NCBI GenBank assembly: GCA_035433705.1
Contig: DAORVK010000018.1
Coordinates: 1-57,787 of the forward strand
Reading direction: 5' to 3'
DNA from: CADEFQ01 sp035433705
GTDB taxonomy: Bacteria > Pseudomonadota > Gammaproteobacteria > Steroidobacterales > Steroidobacteraceae
Length of the DNA stretch: 57,787 nt
This document shows positions 45,035 to 52,334 of this stretch, in pieces; within the stretch, counting starts at the first letter, position 1, and every line of letters begins with the position of its first letter. The position numbers were made by a program, and so were the translations under genes. The notes beneath the pieces are model-generated. The model saw only the letters and a list, made by a program, of their open reading frames with translations. It was not told the DNA's origin and searched no databases.

Positions 45035-45772
45035 TCAGCTCCTCACGTTGAAGTCGCAGACGATCGGCCGGTGGTCCGAGAACCTTACGTCAGGCACACG
45101 AAAATTGCTGACCTCGATGCCCTGGCTGACGAGGATGAAATCGAGCTCGACACGTGGATGGCGTGCCGGGAAGGACGGCAGGTTCTGCGGGTTGGCGCTC
45201 ACGAGTCCGGCGGCGCGCATGAAGAGATAGATCTCGTGGGTGCCCCAGAAGGTATTGAAGTCGCCCGCGACGATCACCGGTTTTGGCGAACGGACGATGA
45301 GGTCGTGCAGCGACCTGAGCTGGTACTGTCGATGACGGAACTTCAGGGAAAGATGCACGAGAAACACGCATACGTCATCGAGTTCGAGTTCGATGATCAG
45401 CCGCTTGATACCGGTGTCGAAATAGTGGAAGCGCTCGCCGGTCACCCTTGGAGCTGCGAGGAAAGCGTTCGCCTGTTTGCGCACGACCGGCATGAACTGG
45501 TTCAGCGATTTGGCGCTGTATTTGCTCTGGTAGGTCGTGTAGTGCCCCAGCTCGCCCGCGATGTAGGCGGCCTGGTTGACCATGCCCGAGCGGATCGAGC
45601 CGGTATCCACTTCGATCAGACCGACGACGTCAGCGTTCTCGGCACGCACGAATTGCGTGATGCCGCGCAGCACCCGGTTGCTGCTGCGCAGATAGCCGGC
45701 GCCGGGCAGTGGCAGGTGAAACGTGGGGCCGGTACCGGTCGCGTAGCGAATGTTGTAGACGAGCAGCCTCAA
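45035..45772 (-). CDS. Endonuclease/exonuclease/phosphatase (DNase I-fold) family hydrolase
   Basis: This about 245-residue protein has the full EEP metal/catalytic set: NIRY (Asn), GLIEVD (Glu), VVAGDFN (Asp, Asn), DFILVS and FSDHRPIVCDF (Asp, His). Such proteins cut DNA, phosphoinositides or other phosphodiesters; the substrate is not clear. The start is uncertain because the first ATG in frame is far downstream. TTG at 45772 gives MRLLVYNIRY, the expected family start. It is divergent from a TIR-like gene, and fadJ follows closely. I see no signal peptide, so it is probably cytoplasmic. Confidence 0.8.
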   Translation of the reverse strand: MRLLVYNIRYATGTGPTFHLPLPGAGYLRSSNRVLRGITQFVRAENADVVGLIEVDTGSIRSGMVNQAAYIAGELGHYTTYQSKYSAKSLNQFMPVVRKQANAFLAAPRVTGERFHYFDTGIKRLIIELELDDVCVFLVHLSLKFRHRQYQLRSLHDLIVRSPKPVIVAGDFNTFWGTHEIYLFMRAAGLVSANPQNLPSFPARHPRVELDFILVSQGIEVSNFRVPDVRFSDHRPIVCDFNVRS

Positions 45773-45832
45773 GTCAGCGTCCGGAAGCCTGTATCCGTAC
45801 AGTGTATCGATGCCGCGTGTACACTTGAACCC

Positions 45833-46285
45833 ATGTCGCAGGCCGACCCGATCCGCTTGTTCGTTTCCCACGTCTGGGAGAGCAGCGACGATTATCTGCG
45901 CGTGTTCGAATACCTCGAGAGTGCCCGCAATTTCTTCTACAGGAACACGAGCACGCCGGATCGCGTGCCGACCGGCGACAAGGAGGTCATGCGGGAAGAC
46001 TTGCGGCGCCAGATCAAGGAGTCGGAAGTGGTGATCCTGCTGCCGACGCTGTTTGCGAAGCACCAGGATCTCGTGACGTTCCAGGCGCTCTTTGCGCGGG
46101 CGAGCAACAGGCCTGTCGTGCTGCTGAAATACTTCGGCAAGGACGTGCAGTTGCCGAAGGAGCTCACGGATCTCGCCACGGTCGTGATCGACTGGGATGA
46201 GCGCGGGCTCGTCGATGCGATCAGGAAGGAAGCGCGCCACGAGAATACGGCGCGCTGGGATGTCATCGAGTTCAAGCTCGATTGA
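45833..46285 (+). CDS. TIR-like (DUF1863-type) domain protein
   Basis: This 150-residue protein is one TIR-like domain: beta-A RLFVSHVW (residues 8-15), a central VVILLPTLFAKH (66-77) and RPVVLLKYFG (93-102), ending in ATVVIDWDE. The closest pattern is the MTH538 TIR-like family (PF08937), which also forms the sensor subunit ThsB in Thoeris defence. The residue corresponding to the TIR catalytic Glu looks like Gln or Phe/Ala (TFQALFARA), so NAD cleavage is doubtful. No Thoeris effector (SIR2/Macro-SLOG) lies near. It could signal or have a structural role. It overlaps the next, convergent gene by 14 bases. Confidence 0.7.
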   Translation: MSQADPIRLFVSHVWESSDDYLRVFEYLESARNFFYRNTSTPDRVPTGDKEVMREDLRRQIKESEVVILLPTLFAKHQDLVTFQALFARASNRPVVLLKYFGKDVQLPKELTDLATVVIDWDERGLVDAIRKEARHENTARWDVIEFKLD

Positions 46286-46628
46286 AGCGAACGATCGCGC
46301 CGTTCTCGGGCGCGAGCTTGTGTTCCTGCAGGCACTGGCCGCACAACGCGCCGAACAGCATGACCACGCGGCCCGCAATTTCGACGGCTTCCTCGTTCGA
46401 CATCTTGCGCACGGTCGCTTGCACGGCATCCTCGGCACGGCACAAGGGTCGCTCGCGCACCATTGCGCGCCGCACGGCAATCAGATCGTCGGCAAGGTCA
46501 CGCGGCAGATCTGCGCTCTCGATCGACGCGAGATGCTCGCGATAAGCAGACGCCAGGCGATCCTTGATCGGTCCGGTGCAAGCAAGAGTCAAGGCCGCAC
46601 GCTGCATTTGCTCCATCACGGTGCTCAT
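46272..46628 (-). CDS. Small conserved-looking protein of unknown function with CxxC
   Basis: I do not recognise this 118-residue, mostly helical protein. It contains Cys17, Cys63, and Cys96-xx-Cys99 followed by His103, which might bind metal. Its codon use is as GC-rich as its neighbours. It has a good promoter upstream (46676-46703), and its 3' end overlaps the TIR-like gene by 14 bases on the other strand. Confidence 0.6.
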   Translation of the reverse strand: MSTVMEQMQRAALTLACTGPIKDRLASAYREHLASIESADLPRDLADDLIAVRRAMVRERPLCRAEDAVQATVRKMSNEEAVEIAGRVVMLFGALCGQCLQEHKLAPENGAIVRFNRA

Positions 46629-46813
46629 CGGTCCCCCGGGCTGCGTTGCGTTAATTTTCAATGGACTAGGGATGAAATATAGCGCGCTGGATTTGAAATA
46701 CAACGTAATCCGGAAGGAGACCACCCGCGTTTCCCGCAGAAAGTGCGTTTCATGTATATATTTTTGACATTAAGTAACATCAATAACATCTTGATTATTA
46801 ATATAATAAAGTC
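46629..46813. other. AT-rich gene-free island between unknown protein and PAP2 gene
   Basis: This 185-base stretch has no gene and is much richer in A/T than the rest of the window, most strongly at 46745-46812. It holds the promoter of the small protein at its left side. The right part has a direct repeat of AACATC and a near-inverted ATCAA/TTGAT pair. I see no integrase or att site, so it is probably regulatory or a decayed remnant. Confidence 0.5.
46676..46703 (-). promoter_or_regulatory. Putative sigma70 promoter of the small unknown protein
   Basis: On the minus strand TTGTAT (46703-46698) and TATATT (46681-46676) are 16 bases apart, 48 bases ahead of the ATG at 46628. Both boxes match well, in AT-rich DNA. 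Confidence 0.55.
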
Positions 46814-47614
46814 TCAGAAACGCCAATTGACCCGAAGGCTTGCGCCGCCCGGCACCACGCCCAGCGCGACAGCCGGTGCGGTCGGGCGATCGAGCCCCAG
46901 AAATGCTTCGTTGTAGAACGAAGCGAAAAATGCCCCGAGAGACGCACTGACGAGCGTATCGGATGGGTAATGCCAGCCCGCTTCGATTCGGGCCCACGAC
47001 GTGCCGATCGTGATGGCGTCCAGCCCCGCGTCGAGCACGCGTCGCGCTTCGGGATGCAGATCAATCGAGCGCAGATTGATCGCAGCGAGCCGGTCATGGA
47101 CCGCGGCGACCGCAGTATGTCCCGAGGGAAAGCTTTCCTCGTCAGCACCATTCGGTCGCCGGCGACCGGCTGCGGACTTCAGGCCTTGTGTGAGACTCGT
47201 CGTCGTCACGATCGCCGCGGCACCGACGGCGTAGCCGCGCAGCTTGTCCGGAATCCACTCGCGTGGCGTTTCGCCGCCAGGCGTGGCGAGTGCAGTCACA
47301 TGAAACGCGACGATCGACGCCGTGCGCAGGTTGTCACTCCAGCGTGCCGCGTTGTCGACAGAACCGAAGAGCGGCGTCTCCTCGCGCGCCCAGTCGGCGA
47401 TTTCGCGATCCCAGTCGTCAACCTGCAGCAGCGCTGCTGCCGCCAGCGGCACCCACACGCGGGGGCTGCGCGCGGCCTGCCATGCCGCGTCACGCACGTG
47501 CCGCCAGCCCGGGGTGGCGGTCGCGTCCTCGCCCCACGCGCGGCCGTTCGGCAAAGTGCCGCAGGCACTCGCCAGGGAGGCGAGCAGGGAGATTGCGATG
47601 AGGCGGGTGAGCAT
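46814..47614 (-). CDS. PAP2-family phosphatase, predicted lipoprotein
   Basis: This 266-residue protein has all three PAP2 motifs: KSAAGRRRP, SFPSGHT and WARIEAGWHYPSD. It should remove phosphate from lipid or sugar phosphates such as undecaprenyl pyrophosphate or lipid A-type substrates. The N-terminus MLTRLIAISLLASLASAC ends in a lipobox (LASAC), so it is probably a lipoprotein. The last residues SLRVNWRF end in Phe, like outer-membrane beta strands. The start ATG 47614 fits the signal; the frame is open upstream but lacks a signal. Confidence 0.85.
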   Translation of the reverse strand: MLTRLIAISLLASLASACGTLPNGRAWGEDATATPGWRHVRDAAWQAARSPRVWVPLAAAALLQVDDWDREIADWAREETPLFGSVDNAARWSDNLRTASIVAFHVTALATPGGETPREWIPDKLRGYAVGAAAIVTTTSLTQGLKSAAGRRRPNGADEESFPSGHTAVAAVHDRLAAINLRSIDLHPEARRVLDAGLDAITIGTSWARIEAGWHYPSDTLVSASLGAFFASFYNEAFLGLDRPTAPAVALGVVPGGASLRVNWRF

Positions 47615-47672
47615 GGACCGCACGATACCCCGGCGGCCCTGGCTGCGCCCATTGGCGAGCAGAGCGCGAGTC

Positions 47673-48659
47673 TCACTTCTCCTGCGACGACCAGTGGATC
47701 TGCACGATCCGCCACGCGTTCCCCTTCCTCGCGAGGACCATGGTCTCCGTGGCAAGCAACGATGCGGGCTTGTCGCCATGTGCGTGAATCGTGCTTTCGC
47801 TCGCGACCCACGCCATGTCGCCCTCGGCACGGGCGATGCGACGCGTGACCTGCACGTGCGCGCCATGCAGGAATCGGGCGTCGGCGACGGCATGCTCGCC
47901 CATGTACTCCTCGCGGCTGCGCTGTGCGCCGCCGGCCTCGAGCACGATGACCCCGGGATCGAGGAGCAATTTCGCCTTGCCCAGTTCGCCCGCGACGAGC
48001 GCGGCCCCGAAGGCATCGACGACGGCGACGGCGCCCCTGGCGGCCTCTGGCACATCGGGGTGTTCTGCCCCGTCGTGTTGATCCGGTTTGCGGTGGTCAT
48101 GATCACCGTGATCGTCCGCGTCCTCGCCGTCGTGCGAGTGTCCGCCACTTTCCGCGACGAGCGTCCGATATCGCCCCGCGTCGAGGCCGGGCAGCGCGCC
48201 GACAAAAGCCACCATGTTCCAGATGTACTCGTCACTCATGCTCTTGCCCCAGGCGGGCATCCCCGAGGCCTTGATGCCGTGCTTCACGACCCAGAATGCC
48301 TGAGCCGCATCGACCTTGACCGCGTCGAGACGCGGGGGCGCCGGGTAGAGGCCGCGATTCAGTTCGCTGCCGGAGCTCCCCGGCGAGAGGTGGCAGGTGG
48401 CGCACATCGCGTCGTAATTGCCCGCACCTTGCCGGATGCGCGCCTCGCTCGAGAGGTCTGCAGGTACCACCAGCTTCGCGGCGCGAGCACGAACGGCGCG
48501 GTCCCTCACGCTGGCGAGCAAAGCGCTGACGGGTCGTGAGTGAGGTTCATCGGCGCCGATGCCATAGGCACCCGACCAGGCGAAAGCCGCCAGGGCTGCG
48601 ATCACGATGATGAGACTGACTGCGAAGCTCAGCAGGAACCTGTTTCCCGTCATTGCCAT
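47673..48659 (-). CDS. Cytochrome c fused through a His-rich linker to a SnoaL-like domain
   Basis: This 328-residue membrane-anchored periplasmic protein has an N-terminal helix (residues 9-29), a class I cytochrome c with CATCH (86-90) and Met134 as ligand (ASGMPAW), a linker rich in His and Asp at about 174-200, and a SnoaL/DUF4440-like domain at about 208-328. The linker could hold copper. It is the last of three overlapping or close copper genes (copA, copB, this), nine bases after copB. AGGAG stands six bases before ATG 48659. I know no standard name for this fusion. Confidence 0.8.
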   Translation of the reverse strand: MAMTGNRFLLSFAVSLIIVIAALAAFAWSGAYGIGADEPHSRPVSALLASVRDRAVRARAAKLVVPADLSSEARIRQGAGNYDAMCATCHLSPGSSGSELNRGLYPAPPRLDAVKVDAAQAFWVVKHGIKASGMPAWGKSMSDEYIWNMVAFVGALPGLDAGRYRTLVAESGGHSHDGEDADDHGDHDHRKPDQHDGAEHPDVPEAARGAVAVVDAFGAALVAGELGKAKLLLDPGVIVLEAGGAQRSREEYMGEHAVADARFLHGAHVQVTRRIARAEGDMAWVASESTIHAHGDKPASLLATETMVLARKGNAWRIVQIHWSSQEK

Positions 48660-48668
48660 GAAGTACTC

Positions 48669-49505
48669 CTAGAACCAGACGCGCAGACCGGCGACGGCGT
48701 GCGTATCGTGGCGGGCAGCCGTATCGCCGAACGTGCGCTCGTAAACAATACCGAAGTAGGGTGCGAAGCGGCGGCGAATCTCGTAGCGCAGGCGCAAGCC
48801 CGCCTCGACCGAGTTCAAACCAGCGCTGGCGCCGCGTGCAGGGTCGTCCCTGCCGAAGAGATTCAACTCGACGAGAGGTTGCAGGATGAGCCGGTTTGTC
48901 AGCAGGAGCTCATACTCGATTTCGAGCTGTGCGGCCGTGCGACCGGACTCAGCGACGTAGGCCGTCGCCTGCACTGCGAATTTGTACGGTGCGAGACCTT
49001 GCACGCCGAATGCAGCCCAGGTCTGCGCGTCGCCCGGATGGAAGTCCTGCCGCAGTCCTGCGATCACGTCCCACCAGGGCGTGACGCTGCGCCCATAGAG
49101 CGCCTCGACATGGGCCGCTCCGGTGCGCCCGCCCTGACGCTCGCCTTCAGTGCGCAACCACAGGCGATTCAGGTCCGAGCCGAACCAGCCCTGCGCTTGC
49201 CATCCGATCCCGGCGCCGTGATCGGCGTCCCAGGCCTCGAGGCGATCGATGACCATGAGGCTATTCAGTTCACGCGCGTGCTCCATGGGGCGTGTGAGAG
49301 TCGGGAAGGCAGCGACACGATCCGCGTCGGTGAGTACCGGTAGCGGCGTCGCGAGCACGTCTGGTGCGCGAGCTGCCCGTGGCGCGCCGTGATCCATCTG
49401 GCTGTGATCCATCTGCCCGTGGTCGTGCTGCTGGGCCAGCGCGTGCGCAGACAGCGCGAGCCCGAGCGCGAGGATGCCCGGTATGGATCGATGACGCGCG
49501 GTCAT
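48669..49505 (-). CDS. copB: Copper resistance outer-membrane protein B
   Basis: This 278-residue protein has a signal peptide (residues 1-25), then a Met/His segment with repeats of MDHSQMDHG, then a beta-barrel CopB domain ending in ...LRVWF. CopB sits in the outer membrane and binds or moves copper with CopA. Family features include GSDLNRLWLRTEGE, YGRSVTPWWDVIAGLRQD and RFAPYFGIVYERTFG. ATG overlaps the copA stop (ATGA). Confidence 0.93.
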   Translation of the reverse strand: MTARHRSIPGILALGLALSAHALAQQHDHGQMDHSQMDHGAPRAARAPDVLATPLPVLTDADRVAAFPTLTRPMEHARELNSLMVIDRLEAWDADHGAGIGWQAQGWFGSDLNRLWLRTEGERQGGRTGAAHVEALYGRSVTPWWDVIAGLRQDFHPGDAQTWAAFGVQGLAPYKFAVQATAYVAESGRTAAQLEIEYELLLTNRLILQPLVELNLFGRDDPARGASAGLNSVEAGLRLRYEIRRRFAPYFGIVYERTFGDTAARHDTHAVAGLRVWF

Positions 49506-51223
49506 TCCCCGACTCTCACTTCGCGCATCATTCCCGCCTCCATGTGATAGAGGAGGTGGCAGTGGTAGGCCCAGCGGCCAAGAGCGTCGGCACGCACGCG
49601 ATAGCTGCGGCGCGTGCCAGGGGGCATGTCGACCGTGTGCTTGCGCAGATGAAACGCACCTTGTTCGTCCTCGACGTCGCTCCACATGCCGTGCAGGTGG
49701 ATCGGGTGCGTCATCATCGTATCGTTGACGAGCACGATGCGCAGGCGCTCGCCGTACCTGAGCGGGAGCGGCGCGGCGTCCATGAACCTCTGCCCATTGA
49801 ACGACCACGCGAACTTCTCCATGTGGCCCGTGAGGTGCAGCTCGAGTTCGCGTCCCGGCTCGCGTCCGTCCGGGTCGTCGAACAGCGACCTCATGGCCGC
49901 ATAGGTCAGCACCTTGCGACCGTTGTCGCGCAGCCCGATGCCGGGATCGTCGAGTTTCGGTGCCGGCATCATCGTCTGCATGTCGACGAGCGGATTGCCG
50001 GCTTCGCTCGCCGGATGCTTCGGCATGCCGGGCAGGCCGGGCATGTCGTGGCCGCTGTGATCCATCGCGCCGTGATCCATGCCGCCATGACCCATGTCAC
50101 CCATCGTCAGGATCGGGCGTGCATCGAGTGGCGGAACGGCATCGGCGAGCCCCGCGTGCAGGGCGAGGGTGCCGCGCGCGAAGCCCGTGCGGCCAGTGTC
50201 CTGGGCGAAGATCGTGTACGCGTCCTGGCCCGTGGGCTCGACGATCACGTCGAAGGTTTCCGCCACCGCGATGCGAAACTCGTCGACTGTCACGGGGTGG
50301 ATATTCTGGCCGTCGGCGGCAACCACGGTCATCCGCAGGCCCGGAATGCGCACGTCGAAGTAGGTCATCGCCGAGCCGTTGATGAAGCGCAGCAGCAGCT
50401 TTTCGCCACGCGCGAAAAGGCCGGTCCAGTTGCCCGCGGGTGTCACGCCGTTCATCAGATACGTGTAGGTATGCGCGTTCACATCCGACAGGTCGGTTGG
50501 CGTCATGCGCATGCGACCCCACGCCTTGCGATCCGCGAGCGTTTGCGGGAAGCCCTCGCGCCGCACGTCGGCAGCGAAATCGCCTGCGGTACGCCGGTAG
50601 TAGTTGTCGAAGCCGGCGTTCTTCTTCAGACGCCGGAAGAGGGCTGCGGGGTCCATGTCCGTCCAGTCGGAAAGCAGCACGACATGCTCGCGGTCACAGC
50701 GCCAGGGCGCTGGCTCACGCGGATCGATCACGATCGCGCCATAGAGGCCCGCCTGCTCCTGGAACATCGAATGGCTGTGGTACCAGTAGGTGCCGGCCTG
50801 CCGGACCTGGAAACGATAGAGATATGACTCGCCGGGCGCGATCCCATCGAAGCTGAGGCCGGGCACGCCGTCCATATTCGCGGGCAACAGAAGACCGTGC
50901 CAGTGAAGGGACGTGTGCGCGCCAGGCAAAGCGTTCGTGACCCGCAGCGTCACCGTATCGCCTTCACGCCAGCGCAGCGTGGGCGCGGGAAGGCTGCCAT
51001 TCACCGTGATCGCCGCGCGTGTGCGTCCGGTGAAATTGACGGGTGATTCACCAATCGAGAGCTGGAAATCAGTACCCGCCAGCACCGGAGCGCGCGTGGC
51101 GGTCGGCAGTGCGCCAGCGGCGAGCCGGTGACCGAGGCCAAGGAGGGCGCCACCGGTGGCGATGCCCTGCACAAAGCGGCGGCGCGAGAGGCCGGCGGTC
51201 CTGCCGGCAATGACAATTGACAT
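49502..51223 (-). CDS. copA: Multicopper oxidase, copper resistance protein A
   Basis: This 573-residue periplasmic oxidase has a Tat signal (SRRRFVQG, residues 13-20) and the four copper segments: HWHG near 107-110, HSH near 149-151, HPIHLHG and HCHLLYHMEAGM near the end. A Met/His stretch (about 370-395, GHGGMDHGAMDHSGHDM) may bind Cu(I). The enzyme oxidises Cu(I) to the less toxic Cu(II). GGAG is seven bases before the ATG. It is divergent from the AhpD-like gene. Confidence 0.95.
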   Translation of the reverse strand: MSIVIAGRTAGLSRRRFVQGIATGGALLGLGHRLAAGALPTATRAPVLAGTDFQLSIGESPVNFTGRTRAAITVNGSLPAPTLRWREGDTVTLRVTNALPGAHTSLHWHGLLLPANMDGVPGLSFDGIAPGESYLYRFQVRQAGTYWYHSHSMFQEQAGLYGAIVIDPREPAPWRCDREHVVLLSDWTDMDPAALFRRLKKNAGFDNYYRRTAGDFAADVRREGFPQTLADRKAWGRMRMTPTDLSDVNAHTYTYLMNGVTPAGNWTGLFARGEKLLLRFINGSAMTYFDVRIPGLRMTVVAADGQNIHPVTVDEFRIAVAETFDVIVEPTGQDAYTIFAQDTGRTGFARGTLALHAGLADAVPPLDARPILTMGDMGHGGMDHGAMDHSGHDMPGLPGMPKHPASEAGNPLVDMQTMMPAPKLDDPGIGLRDNGRKVLTYAAMRSLFDDPDGREPGRELELHLTGHMEKFAWSFNGQRFMDAAPLPLRYGERLRIVLVNDTMMTHPIHLHGMWSDVEDEQGAFHLRKHTVDMPPGTRRSYRVRADALGRWAYHCHLLYHMEAGMMREVRVGE

Positions 51224-51338
51224 GCAACTCCGCGCCTCCGTATGGGCATGGGCATTCTAGCGCAGGCAGGGTGGCACGGAGCTCACCCTCGCAGACGCGC
51301 GTACTATCGGGTGGCACGACATTACGAGGAGAAAATCG
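51224..51338. promoter_or_regulatory. Divergent promoter region, copA and AhpD-like gene
   Basis: This 115-base gap should hold both promoters. TACTAT near 51302 is a candidate -10 for the AhpD-like gene, whose ribosome site is GAGGAG. A copper operator would be expected, but I see no clear CueR- or CopR-type palindrome. Confidence 0.35.
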
Positions 51339-51695
51339 ATGGATCAGTCCATGTACCCTGCGTCGACCCGGGAAATCGCCCAGAAGCGCAAGGAGCTCGC
51401 ACCCGCGCAGCACGATGCCTTTCAGGCCTTCAGCAAGGCGGTGTTCGCGGAAGGCGCGCTGTCCGCGAAGATGAAACAACTGATCGCTGTAGCGGTGGCA
51501 CATGTCACGCAATGCCCATACTGCATTCGCGGCCATACGGAAGGGGCGCTGCGGCGCGGCGCTACCGACCAGGAAGTCATGGAGGCGATCTGGGTCGCTG
51601 CGGAGATGCGCGCGGGCGGCGCCTACGCTCATTCAACGCTGGCAATCGATGTGATGAATGGCCCCCACGCGCAGAAGGACAAGCTTCAGGTCTGA
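51339..51695 (+). CDS. AhpD/carboxymuconolactone decarboxylase-family protein
   Basis: This 118-residue all-helical protein has the AhpD redox/catalytic site CPYCIRGH (CxxC then His) and the HT-GALRRGATDQEVMEAIW stretch. AhpD-type proteins use the Cys pair as peroxidase or reductase partners. It lies between copA and the NO reductase-like operon on the latter's strand, 93 bases upstream of it, so a stress role is plausible. GAGGAG is ahead of ATG. Confidence 0.88.
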   Translation: MDQSMYPASTREIAQKRKELAPAQHDAFQAFSKAVFAEGALSAKMKQLIAVAVAHVTQCPYCIRGHTEGALRRGATDQEVMEAIWVAAEMRAGGAYAHSTLAIDVMNGPHAQKDKLQV

Positions 51696-51788
51696 GGCCG
51701 AAGCCGTGCGCCAGATCAATACGGCGGGTTGACAGACGCCCTGTTTTGCGTCGACTCTCCTGTACTTCGCTGGAGTAGGGGGATCGAC
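51696..51788 (+). promoter_or_regulatory. Leader region of the sNOR-type operon
   Basis: TTGACA at 51729-51734 is a perfect -35 box, but the matching -10 (around 51752) is poor, so an activator may be needed. GACGC and GCGTC lie as short inverted arms around CTGTTTT (about 51735-51752). The ribosome site AGGGGGA precedes ATG 51789. Confidence 0.4.
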
Positions 51789-52334
51789 ATGCACCTCCAG
51801 GACGCCATCTGGGGCATCACGCTCGCGGGTATGGGGCTCGTTGCCCTCGGCTTCCTCCTCGTGATCATCCAGGCAGGCAAGCCCGCGGATGATGCGGCGA
51901 GCGCGAAATCGGCGCACACCGCGCGCCGGTTTCAGGCCCGGCTGTTCGGCGTGCTGCTGGTGGTTTTCGCCGCAGGCAGCTGGGCGACACTGCACAACTA
52001 CCCGATTCCGCCGCAGCACCGCGCGCTCGATGCGCAGCAGGTAGTCGATGTCACCGGTCGCATGTGGTCGTGGCAGATCGAACCGGCCACGGTCGAGGTG
52101 GGGCGCAGCGTGGAATTTCGCGTCACGAGCGCCGACGTGAACCACGGGTTTGCGATTTACGCACCCGACGGCCGCATCGTCACGCAGACCCAGGCGATGC
52201 CCGGCTACACGAATGTCCTGTTGCACGCCTTTGACGTGCCCGGCACGTATACCGTGCAATGCCTCGAGTTCTGCGGGATCGGGCATGCGCCGATGGCCGC
52301 CGAGCTCCAGGTCGTCGCAACCGGAGGGCAATGA
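51789..52334 (+). CDS. norS: CuA subunit II of heme-copper NO reductase (NorS-like)
   Basis: This 181-residue protein has two membrane helices (about residues 9-27 and 50-66) and a periplasmic cupredoxin domain. The CuA ligands are all seen: His119, Cys158, Cys162, His166 and Met169 in CLEFCGIGHAPM. It receives electrons from cytochrome c for subunit I. The form is that of a short B-type subunit II. It overlaps subunit I by four bases. It would be annotated as cytochrome c oxidase subunit II by similarity, but the context suggests the sNOR type. Confidence 0.8.
   Translation: MHLQDAIWGITLAGMGLVALGFLLVIIQAGKPADDAASAKSAHTARRFQARLFGVLLVVFAAGSWATLHNYPIPPQHRALDAQQVVDVTGRMWSWQIEPATVEVGRSVEFRVTSADVNHGFAIYAPDGRIVTQTQAMPGYTNVLLHAFDVPGTYTVQCLEFCGIGHAPMAAELQVVATGGQ

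Noticed and set aside
45833..46628. Complete Thoeris defence system
   Set aside because: There is no ThsA-like (SIR2/SLOG or other effector) gene adjacent, and the TIR-like catalytic Glu is not evident.
46564..46767. Small plus-strand frame in the AT-rich island
   Set aside because: It overlaps the start of the minus-strand gene and has no ribosome site or recognisable sequence.
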